From assembly GCA_963730165.1 (NCBI GenBank), contig CAVSQS010000001.1, forward strand, positions 434,001 through 498,000: a stretch of 64,000 nucleotides of DNA, in the 5' to 3' direction. The notes beneath the pieces were generated by a model. The model saw only the letters and a list, made by a program, of their open reading frames with translations, was not told where the DNA came from and did no database searches. The stretch comes from DASSQJ01 sp963730165 (GTDB lineage Bacteria; Actinomycetota; Actinomycetes; Actinomycetales; Dermatophilaceae). A program made the position numbers and the translations under genes. Positions within the stretch are counted from its first letter, which is position 1; each line of letters starts with the position of its first letter. This document shows positions 53,501 through 60,977 of this stretch, in pieces.

Positions 53501-54386
53501 TGTCGCCACCGGTGGCCTCGAGGGCGCGGGCGTGCATGTCGCCGGTGGCCGCGAGGTGGCCGGCGTCGGTGACGCGGTCGAGGTGGCGGGAGTCGAGGAC
53601 GACGAGGCGGCGGGCGGCGTCGAGGACGTCGACGGTACGGACCTGGCCGTGCTCGGCGTGGCGGACGGCGGCGGTGAGGACGGCCGGCACCCCGGCGGCG
53701 TCGGCGAGGGCGAGGAGGCGCGCGGCGTGCGAGCGGCTGCCGGGAGTCCCCTCCGGGCCGCCGTGGAGGACGGCCTCGACGACGAGCCCGTCGGGCGGGA
53801 GGAGCGCCCGCCACTGCGCGAGGAGGTCGCGGGCGCGCTCGCGGTGGCCGGCGAGGGCGGCGCGGCCGACGTCGGAGTCGGGACCGAGGAGGACGACGAG
53901 GCGGGCCGGGGCGGTGGCGTCCTCGTCATCGGCCCGGGACCAGCGGGCGAGGAGGCCGGGGGTCGTGACGGGGATGCCCCGTTCGCCGCGCAGGTGGGTG
54001 TCGGTGACGAGCCGGCACAGGGCCGCCCAGCCGGCTCCTGCTCCGGGTCCCCCGACTCGCCCCCGGGCGAGCACGGTGACCCGCGGTCGGCGTGGGTCGA
54101 CGAGCGCGCCGCCGCGGACCGGGGTGCGCAGCCGGGTCGGCGCGGACCCGGCCCGGAGCTCCTCGACGGCGAGGTCGACGCCGAGGACCGGGTCGATGCC
54201 CGCCCTCCCGCACGCCGTCGCGAAGCGGACCGCGCCGTAGAGGCCGTCGCGGTCGGTGAGGGCGAGCGCGGGCTGGCCGAGCTCGGCGGCGCGCGCGACG
54301 AGGTCCTCGGGCGTCGACGCGCCGTAGCGCATCGAGAAGCCGGAGGCGACGTGGAGGTGGGTGAACCCGTCGACGGTGGGAGCCAT
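50520..54386 (-). CDS. dnaE2: Error-prone DNA polymerase DnaE2
   Basis: 1288-residue C-family polymerase used in damage-induced mutagenesis. N-terminal PHP domain (FTHLHVASGFSMRYGASTPEDL). The palm has catalytic Asp residues in PDIDVDVESARRTEIYE and in DVETLGFLKLDVLGIRMQSAM. HhH and OB domains follow, and the typical DnaE2 ending KLWHTSPGSSGH. Longer than the usual 1050-1150 residues, with Arg/Pro/Gly-rich insertions such as near residue 1050. Start ATG 54386. Third gene of a LexA-box operon after DUF6504 and the HEPN protein. ImuA and ImuB, normally required for DnaE2 function, are not next to it. Confidence 0.93.
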   Translation of the reverse strand: MAPTVDGFTHLHVASGFSMRYGASTPEDLVARAAELGQPALALTDRDGLYGAVRFATACGRAGIDPVLGVDLAVEELRAGSAPTRLRTPVRGGALVDPRRPRVTVLARGRVGGPGAGAGWAALCRLVTDTHLRGERGIPVTTPGLLARWSRADDEDATAPARLVVLLGPDSDVGRAALAGHRERARDLLAQWRALLPPDGLVVEAVLHGGPEGTPGSRSHAARLLALADAAGVPAVLTAAVRHAEHGQVRTVDVLDAARRLVVLDSRHLDRVTDAGHLAATGDMHARALEATGGDTARATRLLTMTARLATECVQHARDDLGIGAVHLPEPEVLGIDAGTDPMDVLTRRARAAVGTRYPGATATELQTVEDRLDAELAVIASLGYPTYFLTVAEVTDLIRARGVRVAARGSGAGSLVNHLLGISGVDPIRHRLLMERFCSPLRAELPDIDVDVESARRTEIYEAVLERFGGERVTCVSMMDTYKVRHAVRDVGAALGMPPAEVDEIAKAFPHIRARDARHAVADLPELRSRGLGSPRMSTFFDLVEALDGLPRHIALHPCGVILSNAGMLDRTPVEASWLGFPMSQFDKDDVETLGFLKLDVLGIRMQSAMAHAVAEVERVTGERIDLDDEAQVSHDDADTFELIRTTRTLGMFQIESPGQRELVGKLGPTAFEDLVVDISLFRPGPVKSDMITPFLESRHGWRERRFLHPSLVPALEETEGVVVFHEQVLLIVAETTGVSLAQADEVRRSMGTPQGQEDVEAWWRPAAAARGYSAEDRDRIWEVLKSFASFGFCKAHAAAFALPTFHSAWLKTHHPAAFLAGVLTHDPGMYPKRLLLDDARSFGIPVLGLDVNASGDTYRIEPVEDAGDGDGGDEDTVPGWRREPQPYGIRLSLADVKGISEAEVARVLAGQPYSDLGDFWTRARASRPVTERLVLAGAFDSLHGTSGPALGRRGRVTRRDLLLHVAELDRWERGGGAGRGTRGRRPPRPGTVDGHRLALPTSAVREVETAGADVRERAAAQSQAAREVVPAQAQPTQLTLDLGDRPRLVVGAGLPEMTGPERVRAELDVLGLDVSAHVVAFYDPLLTALGVTRSRDLLASRSRREVWVAGVKVATQTPPVRSGRRVVFLTLDDGTGPADCTFFEDVQGPYAEVVFHSWMLLVRGVLRRTGDRGVSIRATGAWELAALWDAWQLGGLTEVRAAIAAGETEAVARAEAAEASAREAAERTGRRVLVHASGFRQSPYADTRPPGADPRTGRGAPGPSRPPVPALPSRKLWHTSPGSSGH

Positions 54387-54409
54387 GGTGGATGCGGGCA
54401 GCCGTGGGC

Positions 54410-54841
54410 TCAGGCGGAGCGGACCGGGGCCAGCCGCCGCGGCGGGTGCGAGGCGGGGACCCCGAGCCGGCGGGCCGCGAGGTCGACGAAGGTCTCGGCG
54501 TCCCGGAGCAGGTCGTCGGCCTCGCGGGCGCCGACCCGCACGAGCCCGGTCTCGACGCCGACGCGCTGCCCGGTGACGACGGCGAACCGCTCCGCCCACT
54601 CGCCGAGCTCGGGGGCGATGCGGGAGGTGAGCGCCCAGACGTCGTGCGGGCCGGCCCCCGGGACACCGGCCGACCCGGTGGGCCGGGAGGCGACGAGTGC
54701 GGCCGCCGCCCGCAGCGCGGCGAGCGAGGCGGCGAGGTAGCGCGCCGAGGCGGCCGAGGCGGTGTAGCCCACGGCCAGGGCCTCGTGGGCGCGGGCGAGG
54801 AGGTCGAGAGTGGTCGTGGCGTGGGGGCGCGCGGTGGGCAT
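54410..54841 (-). CDS. SAV_6107-type HEPN domain protein
   Basis: 143 residues, all-helical. Contains LLARAHEALAVGYTASAASARYLAASLAALRAAAALVA, the signature of a small HEPN family regularly found just before actinobacterial dnaE2. The RNase motif (R-4x-H) of toxin-type HEPN proteins is not visible, so it is more likely a scaffold or adaptor. ATG start after AGAGGAG; 14 nt from DUF6504 and 23 nt before dnaE2, clearly one operon under LexA. Confidence 0.82.
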   Translation of the reverse strand: MPTARPHATTTLDLLARAHEALAVGYTASAASARYLAASLAALRAAAALVASRPTGSAGVPGAGPHDVWALTSRIAPELGEWAERFAVVTGQRVGVETGLVRVGAREADDLLRDAETFVDLAARRLGVPASHPPRRLAPVRSA

Positions 54842-54854
54842 GGTCCGGTCTCCT

Positions 54855-55151
54855 CTAGTCGTGGGTGCGCAGCAGCAGCCAGCGGTCGCCGTCGCGCCCG
54901 AGGTCGAAGACCCCGGCGGCACCGGCCGGAGGGCGGGCCTCGACCCGCCAGACCCGCCGCTCGGTGTCCGGGACCGGGTCGGTGGGATCGTCACCGACCT
55001 CACGCCACCACGCGCGCCGCTCCTGCCAGGAGGTGAGGACCGCGCAGACGGTGTACCGCCGCCCCCGCCAGACGAAGGAGCGCGGCCCCGCCCCGGACGC
55101 CGGGTCCGGGGCGGGGCGGACCTCGACGGCTTCGTCGTGCCGACGTGTCAT
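54855..55151 (-). CDS. DUF6504 family protein
   Basis: 98 residues, small soluble beta-rich protein. Core segments PRSFVWRGRRYTVCAVLTSWQERRAWW and RRVWRVEARPPAGAAGVFDLG, ending in RWLLLRTHD. Usually encoded with imuB and dnaE2 in actinobacteria and presumed to help SOS mutagenesis, without direct proof. First gene of this operon; ATG after GGGAGG. A LexA box lies 70-85 nt upstream. Confidence 0.85.
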   Translation of the reverse strand: MTRRHDEAVEVRPAPDPASGAGPRSFVWRGRRYTVCAVLTSWQERRAWWREVGDDPTDPVPDTERRVWRVEARPPAGAAGVFDLGRDGDRWLLLRTHD

Positions 55152-55220
55152 GGCGACCTCCCGGGCAGGCCCGACCCCTCCGGCGACCCCGTGGGCCCCG
55201 GTGGACGGGTGGTGACCCGA

Positions 55221-55236
55221 TCGAACAGGTGTTCGA
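55221..55236 (-). promoter_or_regulatory. LexA (SOS) box of the dnaE2 operon
   Basis: TCGAAC-AGGT-GTTCGA, perfect half-sites, the second such box in the window. It lies just downstream of the predicted -10 at 55252-55247, so LexA would block initiation or early elongation. Confidence 0.88.
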
Positions 55237-55246
55237 TCGTGTCACC

Positions 55247-55277
55247 ACTGTAGCCCCGCCCCCCGACACTCCGTCAA
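55247..55277 (-). promoter_or_regulatory. Promoter of the DUF6504-HEPN-dnaE2 operon
   Basis: TTGACG (55277-55272) and TACAGT (55252-55247) on the minus strand with a 19-nt spacer, slightly long. The LexA box follows 10 nt after the -10. Confidence 0.55.
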
Positions 55278-55335
55278 GCCGCTCGGGGACACCCGTCGAG
55301 GACGACGACGAGGAGGGAAGGGTCGGGGACGTGGG

Positions 55336-55668
55336 TCAGGCCGAGCGGGGCCGGATCTCCCCCATCGGGCCGAACCCGGTCACCTCCTCGGCGTCGACGT
55401 AGATGATCCGCGGCTGCGCCGAGACGATGTCGGGCATCTCCGACATGAACCGCTCGACGTGGGCCTGCTGCATGTGCTCCTTGCCGGCGGCGTCGTCACG
55501 GAAGCCCTCGATCGCCACGTAGGTGTTCGGCTCGTCCATGCTCTGCGAGAACTCGAAGAACACGTTCCCCGGCTCGGCCGTGACCGCGTCGGTGTAGAAG
55601 CGTGAGAGCTCGCGCCACTGCTCCATCCGGTCCTCGCGGATCGGGAACTTGACGATGATGAGGATCAT
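55336..55668 (-). CDS. Antibiotic biosynthesis monooxygenase (ABM) domain protein
   Basis: 110 residues, single ferredoxin-like ABM fold. MILIIVKFPIREDRMEQWRELSRFY at the start, then AEPGNVFFEFSQSMDEPNTYVAIEGF and a terminal strand with RIIYVDAEEV. Family members are cofactor-free quinol or anthrone monooxygenases, or haem-degrading enzymes; the NWYW signature of haem oxygenases is absent. ATG after GAAGG. Last gene of a probable four-gene operon, 57 nt after the alcohol dehydrogenase stop. Confidence 0.82.
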   Translation of the reverse strand: MILIIVKFPIREDRMEQWRELSRFYTDAVTAEPGNVFFEFSQSMDEPNTYVAIEGFRDDAAGKEHMQQAHVERFMSEMPDIVSAQPRIIYVDAEEVTGFGPMGEIRPRSA

Positions 55669-55725
55669 CGGGGCTGCCTTCCTGGTCGGTGGGTCGCGAT
55701 GTGCCGGTGCGGTGCCACGAGATCC

Positions 55726-56760
55726 TCAGGGCACGAGGATGGCGCGCCCGCGGACCGCGCCGTCGTCGAGGTCGGTGACGGCCTGTTGGACGTCGTCGAG
55801 CGCGTACTTCTGGGTGTGCAGCGTCACCGCACCGGTCGCCGCGAGCGCCATGAGGTCCTGGAGGTCGTTGTAGGACCCGACGAGGTTGCCGATGACGTTC
55901 TTCTCCGTGGAGATCAGGTCGATCGTCGGCACGTCGACGTTCTCGCCGTACCCGACGACGTGGTAGTCGCCGGCGCGGCGGGTCATCGCGATGCCCTCGG
56001 CGGTGGAGCCGTTCTCCCCGACGAAGTCGACGACGACCTCGGCGCCGTGCCCACCGGTCAGGTCGAGCACCGCCTCCACCTGCCCGCCGTCGCCGGGAAC
56101 CCCGACGTCGGCCCCGATGCTCCTCGCGAGCTCGAGCGCCGCCGGGTTCCGGTCGACGACGACGATCCGCGCCGGGGTCAGCGCCTTGAGCACCTGGATG
56201 CCGATGTGGCCGAGCCCGCCGGCACCGATGACGACACACGTGTCGCGCGGCGTCAGCCGCCTCGCCGCCTTGGCCGCGGCGTGGTAGGCGGTCAGGCCGG
56301 CGTCCGCGAGGGCCGCGACGTCCGCGGGCTCCAGCGCGTCGTCGATGCGCACGCACGAGCGAGCCGAGGTGAGGAGGTACTCGGCGTAGCCGCCGTCGGT
56401 GTCGATGCCGGGGAAGGCGCTGTTCTCGCAGTGGACGTCGTCACCCGAGCGGCACGCCCGGCACAGGCCGCACGTGATGAGCGGGTGGAGGATGACCTTG
56501 TCGCCCTCCTTGACGTTGCTCACCGCGCTGCCGACGGCGTGCACCCAGCCGGCGTTCTCGTGGCCGATCGTGTACGGCAGGGCGACCTGGGACTTCTCGG
56601 CCCACTGGCCCTCGAGGATGTGCAGGTCGGTGCGGCAGACACCCGCCCCGCCGATCCGCACGACGACGTCCCACGGACCGGTGGCTTCGGGCACCGGGAC
56701 CTCGGTCATCTCCAGCTTCTGGTGGTAGCCGACCACTCGGACGGCTCGCATCGTGCTCAT
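55726..56760 (-). CDS. Zinc-dependent NAD(P) alcohol dehydrogenase
   Basis: 344-residue medium-chain dehydrogenase. Catalytic zinc ligands Cys42 and His67 with Glu68 (GHENAGWV), and the structural zinc lobe Cys97, Cys100, Cys103, Cys111. NAD-binding Rossmann motif VIGAGGLGHIGIQVLK and acidic VVDRN, indicating NAD preference. Proteins of this type accompany propane and related monooxygenase clusters, oxidising the resulting secondary alcohol, but the substrate here is inference. ATG start overlaps the upstream stop by 4 nt. Confidence 0.9.
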   Translation of the reverse strand: MSTMRAVRVVGYHQKLEMTEVPVPEATGPWDVVVRIGGAGVCRTDLHILEGQWAEKSQVALPYTIGHENAGWVHAVGSAVSNVKEGDKVILHPLITCGLCRACRSGDDVHCENSAFPGIDTDGGYAEYLLTSARSCVRIDDALEPADVAALADAGLTAYHAAAKAARRLTPRDTCVVIGAGGLGHIGIQVLKALTPARIVVVDRNPAALELARSIGADVGVPGDGGQVEAVLDLTGGHGAEVVVDFVGENGSTAEGIAMTRRAGDYHVVGYGENVDVPTIDLISTEKNVIGNLVGSYNDLQDLMALAATGAVTLHTQKYALDDVQQAVTDLDDGAVRGRAILVP

Positions 56761-57542
56761 GGGTGCTCCTCCGTGACGGTGAGGGGGATGAGGTGGTGGT
56801 GGTCGGCCGGCTCGGCGCCCTCGGACCGAGGCGACTGGTCGGCCCCGGCACCGGCGTACCGGGTCCGCAGGAGACCGCGGCAGAAGTGCGCGTTGCCGTC
56901 GATCGAGATCCGGGTCGCCCGGGCCCGGCGCAGGGCCATCGGCACCCGGTCCGCCGGGTACTCCCGGCCCTCGTCGTCGACGAGCACGAGGGCGGCGTCG
57001 TCGACCGGGAGGCCGAGCGCCACCCGGCGCCGGACCAGGGCATCCCGGGCCCCGTCCGGTGGGAGGTCGCCGAGGCGGACCCGGCCGACGTCGGCCTCGT
57101 CGAGCGAGAGGTCGGCGCGGAGCAGGGCGGTGAGACACCGCTCCATGGCGGCAGTGTGGGCCTTGCGGCGGAAGGTGGCCCGCAGCTCCTCGAGGTCGTG
57201 CTCGGCCTCGTGGCCGAAGGTGCCCTTGTACCCCGCGTCGGCGGCGAGGCCGGCGTTGATGAGGTCGGAGTCGTGGTGGTCGTCGAGCTCGACGACCACT
57301 CGGCCGACCCCCTCGAGGGCGCTCAGCGCGTCCTTGGCGTCCGAGGCCATGAGGTAGGCGAAGTTCGGGGAGCAGAACGACGTCGGGAGCCGCAGGTGGA
57401 CGGTGACGTCGCACTCCTGCACGTCGACCGACCGGACGAAGCCGAGGTCGGTGATCGGCTCGTCGAGCTCGGGGTCGAGGACGGTGCCGAGCGCGGCCCC
57501 GACCTCGGTCGCGGCGAGGCCTCGCGTGGCGACGGCGGTCAT
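56757..57542 (-). CDS. DUF59/MIP18-like metal-sulfur cluster protein with C-terminal extension
   Basis: 261 residues. The N-terminal DUF59 domain (about 8-105) has LDPELDEPITDLGFV and the Cys of LPTSFCSPNFAYLM, as in Fe-S assembly factors. The remaining 150 residues (LEELRATFRRKAHTAAMERCLTALL and a Cys-containing end HFCRGLLR) form an extra region of unknown function seen in proteins accompanying soluble diiron monooxygenases. A maturation or metal-loading role is inferred. The ATG shares one base with the amidohydrolase stop. Confidence 0.8.
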   Translation of the reverse strand: MTAVATRGLAATEVGAALGTVLDPELDEPITDLGFVRSVDVQECDVTVHLRLPTSFCSPNFAYLMASDAKDALSALEGVGRVVVELDDHHDSDLINAGLAADAGYKGTFGHEAEHDLEELRATFRRKAHTAAMERCLTALLRADLSLDEADVGRVRLGDLPPDGARDALVRRRVALGLPVDDAALVLVDDEGREYPADRVPMALRRARATRISIDGNAHFCRGLLRTRYAGAGADQSPRSEGAEPADHHHLIPLTVTEEHP

Positions 57543-58585
57543 CAGACGCTCGCGAGGTCGGCGGCGGACGGGTCGCGAGGACCGGTGTCGGTGGTCGCGG
57601 CCTCGGGCAGGCGCAGGTCGGCGGGGACGTCGAGGCCGTACATCGACGCGGCGTTGAGGCCGAGGATCTTCTTCTTCTGCTCCGTCGTGATCGGCGCGTA
57701 CTCGGTCATGTCCTCGGGGATCTGGAAGTCGACGAACCTCTCGATGAGCCACCTGGGCGTCCAGATCGCGTAGTCGCTGGAGAAGAAGAGACGGTCCTCC
57801 CCGACCCAGTAGAGGAGCTCGCCCATGATCTGGGCGAAGTAGCGCGGGCGGGTGTGGATGAACGGCATCGCGACGGCGAGACCGCCGTAGACGTTCGGCT
57901 CCTGGGTCGCGATCCAGCAGTAGTCCTCGAGCCGGGGCAGGCCGACGTGCTCGACGATGAAGTTCAGGTCGGTGAAGTCGGTCGCGACGTGGTCGATGTC
58001 GGCCACGTCGAAGGCGTCGCGGTCCAGCGGCCGGATCGTCGGGCCCTTGTGGACGTGGATGTTCGTGATCCCGAGCTCACGACAGGCCTCGAAGTACCGG
58101 TAGGCCCAGGGGTCGGTCAGCTTCCAGCCGCGGGACTCGCCGTGCCACTCCGCGGTGTAGAGCTTGACGCCGGTGAACTTCATCCTCTCGTGGTCGGCGT
58201 GGAGGTCCTCCAGGCCCTGCTCGCCGTTGCGCGGGTCGAAGTTGTGGTTGTAGGTCAGCTTGTCCGGGTGGGCCGACGCGAGGCCGAACGCCTCCTCGGT
58301 CTGCCCGAAGCCGCGGTGGTAGAACTCGGTGAGCGCGGCGGGCTGGAAGATCGCGTGGTCGACGTAGCCGTCCTCGAAGAGGTCCTTCATCAGCCGCTCC
58401 CCACCCTGGTAGAGGTACTCGTCGTACCCCCACACCTCGGACTCCGGCGAGAGGTTGCGGTGGTAGTCGTAGAAGCAGTCGATGAACTGCTTGCCATGGA
58501 TGTTGCGCTGGTTCTCGGGCCGGGCGTCCCAGAGCGCGATGTGCGCGTCGACGATGTAGTAGCTCTCGCCGTCCTTCGTGTACAT
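57542..58585 (-). CDS. Amidohydrolase-family protein (propane-monooxygenase-cluster type)
   Basis: 347 residues, metal-dependent TIM barrel of the amidohydrolase-2 (ACMSD-like) class. The N-terminal VDAHIALWD replaces the usual HxH. FTGVKLYTAEW, the HVHKGP His pair, FIVEHVGLP and FSSDYAIWTP with a metal Asp are visible. Close relatives sit inside propane 2-monooxygenase operons, where the role is unsettled. Start ATG 58585 has GAAGGAG at 6-nt spacing; an ATG at 58591 is too close to that site. First gene of a four-gene operon behind a perfect inverted repeat. Confidence 0.88.
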   Translation of the reverse strand: MYTKDGESYYIVDAHIALWDARPENQRNIHGKQFIDCFYDYHRNLSPESEVWGYDEYLYQGGERLMKDLFEDGYVDHAIFQPAALTEFYHRGFGQTEEAFGLASAHPDKLTYNHNFDPRNGEQGLEDLHADHERMKFTGVKLYTAEWHGESRGWKLTDPWAYRYFEACRELGITNIHVHKGPTIRPLDRDAFDVADIDHVATDFTDLNFIVEHVGLPRLEDYCWIATQEPNVYGGLAVAMPFIHTRPRYFAQIMGELLYWVGEDRLFFSSDYAIWTPRWLIERFVDFQIPEDMTEYAPITTEQKKKILGLNAASMYGLDVPADLRLPEAATTDTGPRDPSAADLASV

Positions 58586-58660
58586 GGCCATCTCCTTCTC
58601 GCGACGCCGTCGTCGCGAACGTCCCGACCGTAGGCAGGCCCACGCGCCCGTGGCCACCCC

Positions 58661-58687
58661 CGAGGTGTCTCAGTTTGAGACACCTCG
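58661..58687. promoter_or_regulatory. Perfect 12-3-12 inverted repeat between divergent genes
   Basis: CGAGGTGTCTCA-GTT-TGAGACACCTCG. It lies 57 nt before the regulator start and 76 nt before the amidohydrolase start, with no other symmetry around. The best candidate for the binding site of the Fis-type activator encoded to the right. Confidence 0.78.
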
Positions 58688-58743
58688 AGGTCGCCGACCG
58701 GGATTCCGCGGGGTTACCGTCGACGGACCGGAAGGAGACGGCG

Positions 58744-60246
58744 ATGGCGCGAAGTGGCGACGCACGACTGCCGCAGCGCGCCCGCGACCACCAGCCGGCC
58801 GCGAGCGGCCCCGGCGCCCGCAGGATCCTCGCGTCGTGGCGCCGCAGTGAGGAGTACGGCGTCTCGCTGGAGAGCGTCGAGCCGGTGTGGGCCGGCAGCA
58901 TCGCCGGCGACTCCCTCTTCTTCGAGTGCGGCCAGGAGGTGCTCCAGCGGCTGCACGAGACCCTCTCCGACGAGCCCGTGAGCCTCATGCTCACCGATGC
59001 CGACGGGTTGGTCCTCAACCGCTTCTCCGGCGACACCTCGCTGCTTCGGGCACTCGACAAGGTCCACCTCGCCCCCGGGTTCGCCTTCTCCGAGCGCCAG
59101 GTCGGGACGAACGGCCTCGGCCTGGCCCTCGCCGACCGCGCCCCGTCCGTGGTCCGCGCCGAGGACCACTACAGCGCCAGCCTGTGCTCCTACACGTGCG
59201 CCGCGGTGCCCGTCCTCGACCCGGTGAGCGGACGGCTCGAGGGCAGCGTCAACATCACGACCTGGGCCCGCTCATCGGCCGACCTCCTCCTCGCCCTCGC
59301 CCAGTCGGCGGCGACCTCGACCTCGGCGCTCATGCTCGCCCGCTCGCGGGGGCTCCTCCCCCCGCGCCAGCAACGGGGCGGGGTCTTCCGGGTCCAGCGC
59401 ACCCGGCTCGAGCCCGCCGCCGGGACCCTCCGCTCGATGTCGTCGGCGTGGACCGAGGCCCTCGACGCCGCGCGGGCGGCCCTCGCTGCGCACCGCGTCG
59501 TCGCCGCTCTCGGCGAGCCGGGCTCCGGCCGGGCCACCCTGCTGGGCCAGGCGATCCGCCGCACCCACCCGCGGGCGCGGATCCTCAGCGCTGCGGTCCC
59601 GTCGGCGGAGGACGTCGAGGCGTGGCTCGACCTCTGGACCCCGGAGCTCGCCAAGCCCGACACCGCGATCGTCGTCGAGGAGGTCGACACCCTCCCGGCC
59701 TGGGCCGCCACCGAGCTGCGCACCCGGGCCGAGGCCGCGCTGCGCTCCCGCCCCCCGACCCCGGGAGCGCTCCCGGCGCTCACCTGGGCGGTCACCGCGG
59801 GCGACGTCGCCGAGGTACCGGCCCCGCTGCGCGCCCTCGTCGGGGGGGTCGTCCGGGTGGCACCGCTGCGCGAGCGTCCCGAGGACGTCATGGTGCTCGC
59901 CCGCTGGGCCGCGCACCAGGCCCGCCTGCGGGAGGTCGGGTTCACGACCGCCGCCGAGCACGCCCTGACCTCCCACGACTGGCCTGGCAACGTCGACGAG
60001 CTGCTCCGGGTCGTCCACGATGCCGCCCTGCGCGCCGAGACCGTCGACGTCCGTCACCTGCCGCCCTCGATCGGGGCCGGACCGCAGCACCGGCTGACCC
60101 GGCTCGAGGTGCTCGAGCGTGACGAGATCCAGCGGGCCGTCGCCGTCCCGGGGGTCAGCGTCGCGGCGGCGGCCAAAGCCCTCGGGATGAGCCGCGCGAC
60201 GCTCTACCGGAAGATGCGCTACTACGGCATCGTCCGGGCCCACTGA
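58744..60246 (+). CDS. AcoR-like activator: GAF, degenerate AAA+, Fis-type HTH
   Basis: 500 residues. GAF sensor domain (about 60-210; ERQVGTNGLGLALADRAPSVV, EDHYSASLCSYTCAAVPV). The AAA-like domain (about 240-430) has a weakened P-loop GEPGSGRATLL (Lys/Ser lost), Walker-B-like AIVVEEVD, and no GAFTGA loop, so it cannot contact sigma-54. The C-terminal Fis HTH has VSVAAAAKALGMSRATLYRKM. Actinobacteria lack sigma-54, and such proteins activate by another route. Probably controls the divergent operon in response to its substrate. ATG 58744 follows AAGGAG. Confidence 0.85.
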   Translation: MARSGDARLPQRARDHQPAASGPGARRILASWRRSEEYGVSLESVEPVWAGSIAGDSLFFECGQEVLQRLHETLSDEPVSLMLTDADGLVLNRFSGDTSLLRALDKVHLAPGFAFSERQVGTNGLGLALADRAPSVVRAEDHYSASLCSYTCAAVPVLDPVSGRLEGSVNITTWARSSADLLLALAQSAATSTSALMLARSRGLLPPRQQRGGVFRVQRTRLEPAAGTLRSMSSAWTEALDAARAALAAHRVVAALGEPGSGRATLLGQAIRRTHPRARILSAAVPSAEDVEAWLDLWTPELAKPDTAIVVEEVDTLPAWAATELRTRAEAALRSRPPTPGALPALTWAVTAGDVAEVPAPLRALVGGVVRVAPLRERPEDVMVLARWAAHQARLREVGFTTAAEHALTSHDWPGNVDELLRVVHDAALRAETVDVRHLPPSIGAGPQHRLTRLEVLERDEIQRAVAVPGVSVAAAAKALGMSRATLYRKMRYYGIVRAH

Positions 60247-60401
60247 CGGCCGCCCGGCCGCTCGGGCTCCGGTGCCGCAACCGTCACCTCCACCGGGCTT
60301 CTCCGTGGCGCGAGGGGCAGCGCTCCGGCCTCCGGAGGGTCGGGCGCAGCGGGTGGGGCGGGGCGGCATGGACAACCCCTGGCACCGCCGGCCCGTCTCA
60401 C

Positions 60402-60407
60402 TACGCT
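60402..60407 (+). promoter_or_regulatory. Leaderless -10 element of the YbaK gene
   Basis: TACGCT, 6 nt before the ATG at 60414. Confidence 0.45.
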
Positions 60408-60413
60408 GTGCCC

Positions 60414-60977
60414 ATGCCGCACGAGTCGGCCGACGCCGCCGGCGAGAAGGGGCCGGAACCGTCCGCGACCCCCGACGCCTCGACGCGCGACCTCACGGCC
60501 CACCGCCGCGTCGCCGCCGTCCTCGAGGTGCTCGCGCTGCACCACGTCCGCCCCGAGCTGAGGCAGCTCCCCGGGGCGGTGCGCACCGCCCGGGCCGCTG
60601 CCGAGGCCCTCGGCGTCACGCCCGCCGAGATCGCCAACAGCCTCGTCTTCGTCGCAACCGACCGCGAGGGATCGGTGCTGCCCTTCCTCGTCCTCGCCTC
60701 GGGCGTGCACCGGGTCGACACGGCCAAGGTCGCCGGGCTCGCCGAGCTCGCGAGCCTCGAGCAGGCGGACCCCGACTTCGTCCGCGAGCACACCGGGATG
60801 GCGATCGGCGGCGTCGCGCCGGTCGGCCACCCGCAGCGCATCCGCACCGTCATCGACGTGACGCTGGGGCGCTACCAGCGGGTGTGGGCCGCCGCCGGCC
60901 ACAGCCACGCCGTCTTCGCGACGACGTACGACGAGCTGATCCGGGTCACGGGCGGCCAGCCGATGGACGTCGCCTGA
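60414..60977 (+). CDS. YbaK/EbsC-family aminoacyl-tRNA deacylase
   Basis: 187 residues. A disordered 30-residue start is followed by the YbaK fold (about 40-185): VRTARAAAEALGVTPAEIANSLVF, the conserved Lys in DTAKVAGL, GVAPVGHPQRIRTVID and AAGHSHAVF. Family members hydrolyse mischarged tRNA, for instance Cys-tRNAPro. Start from leaderless spacing; a GTG at 60408 would abut the -10. Its last 32 bp overlap the converging gene at 60946. Confidence 0.86.
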   Translation: MPHESADAAGEKGPEPSATPDASTRDLTAHRRVAAVLEVLALHHVRPELRQLPGAVRTARAAAEALGVTPAEIANSLVFVATDREGSVLPFLVLASGVHRVDTAKVAGLAELASLEQADPDFVREHTGMAIGGVAPVGHPQRIRTVIDVTLGRYQRVWAAAGHSHAVFATTYDELIRVTGGQPMDVA

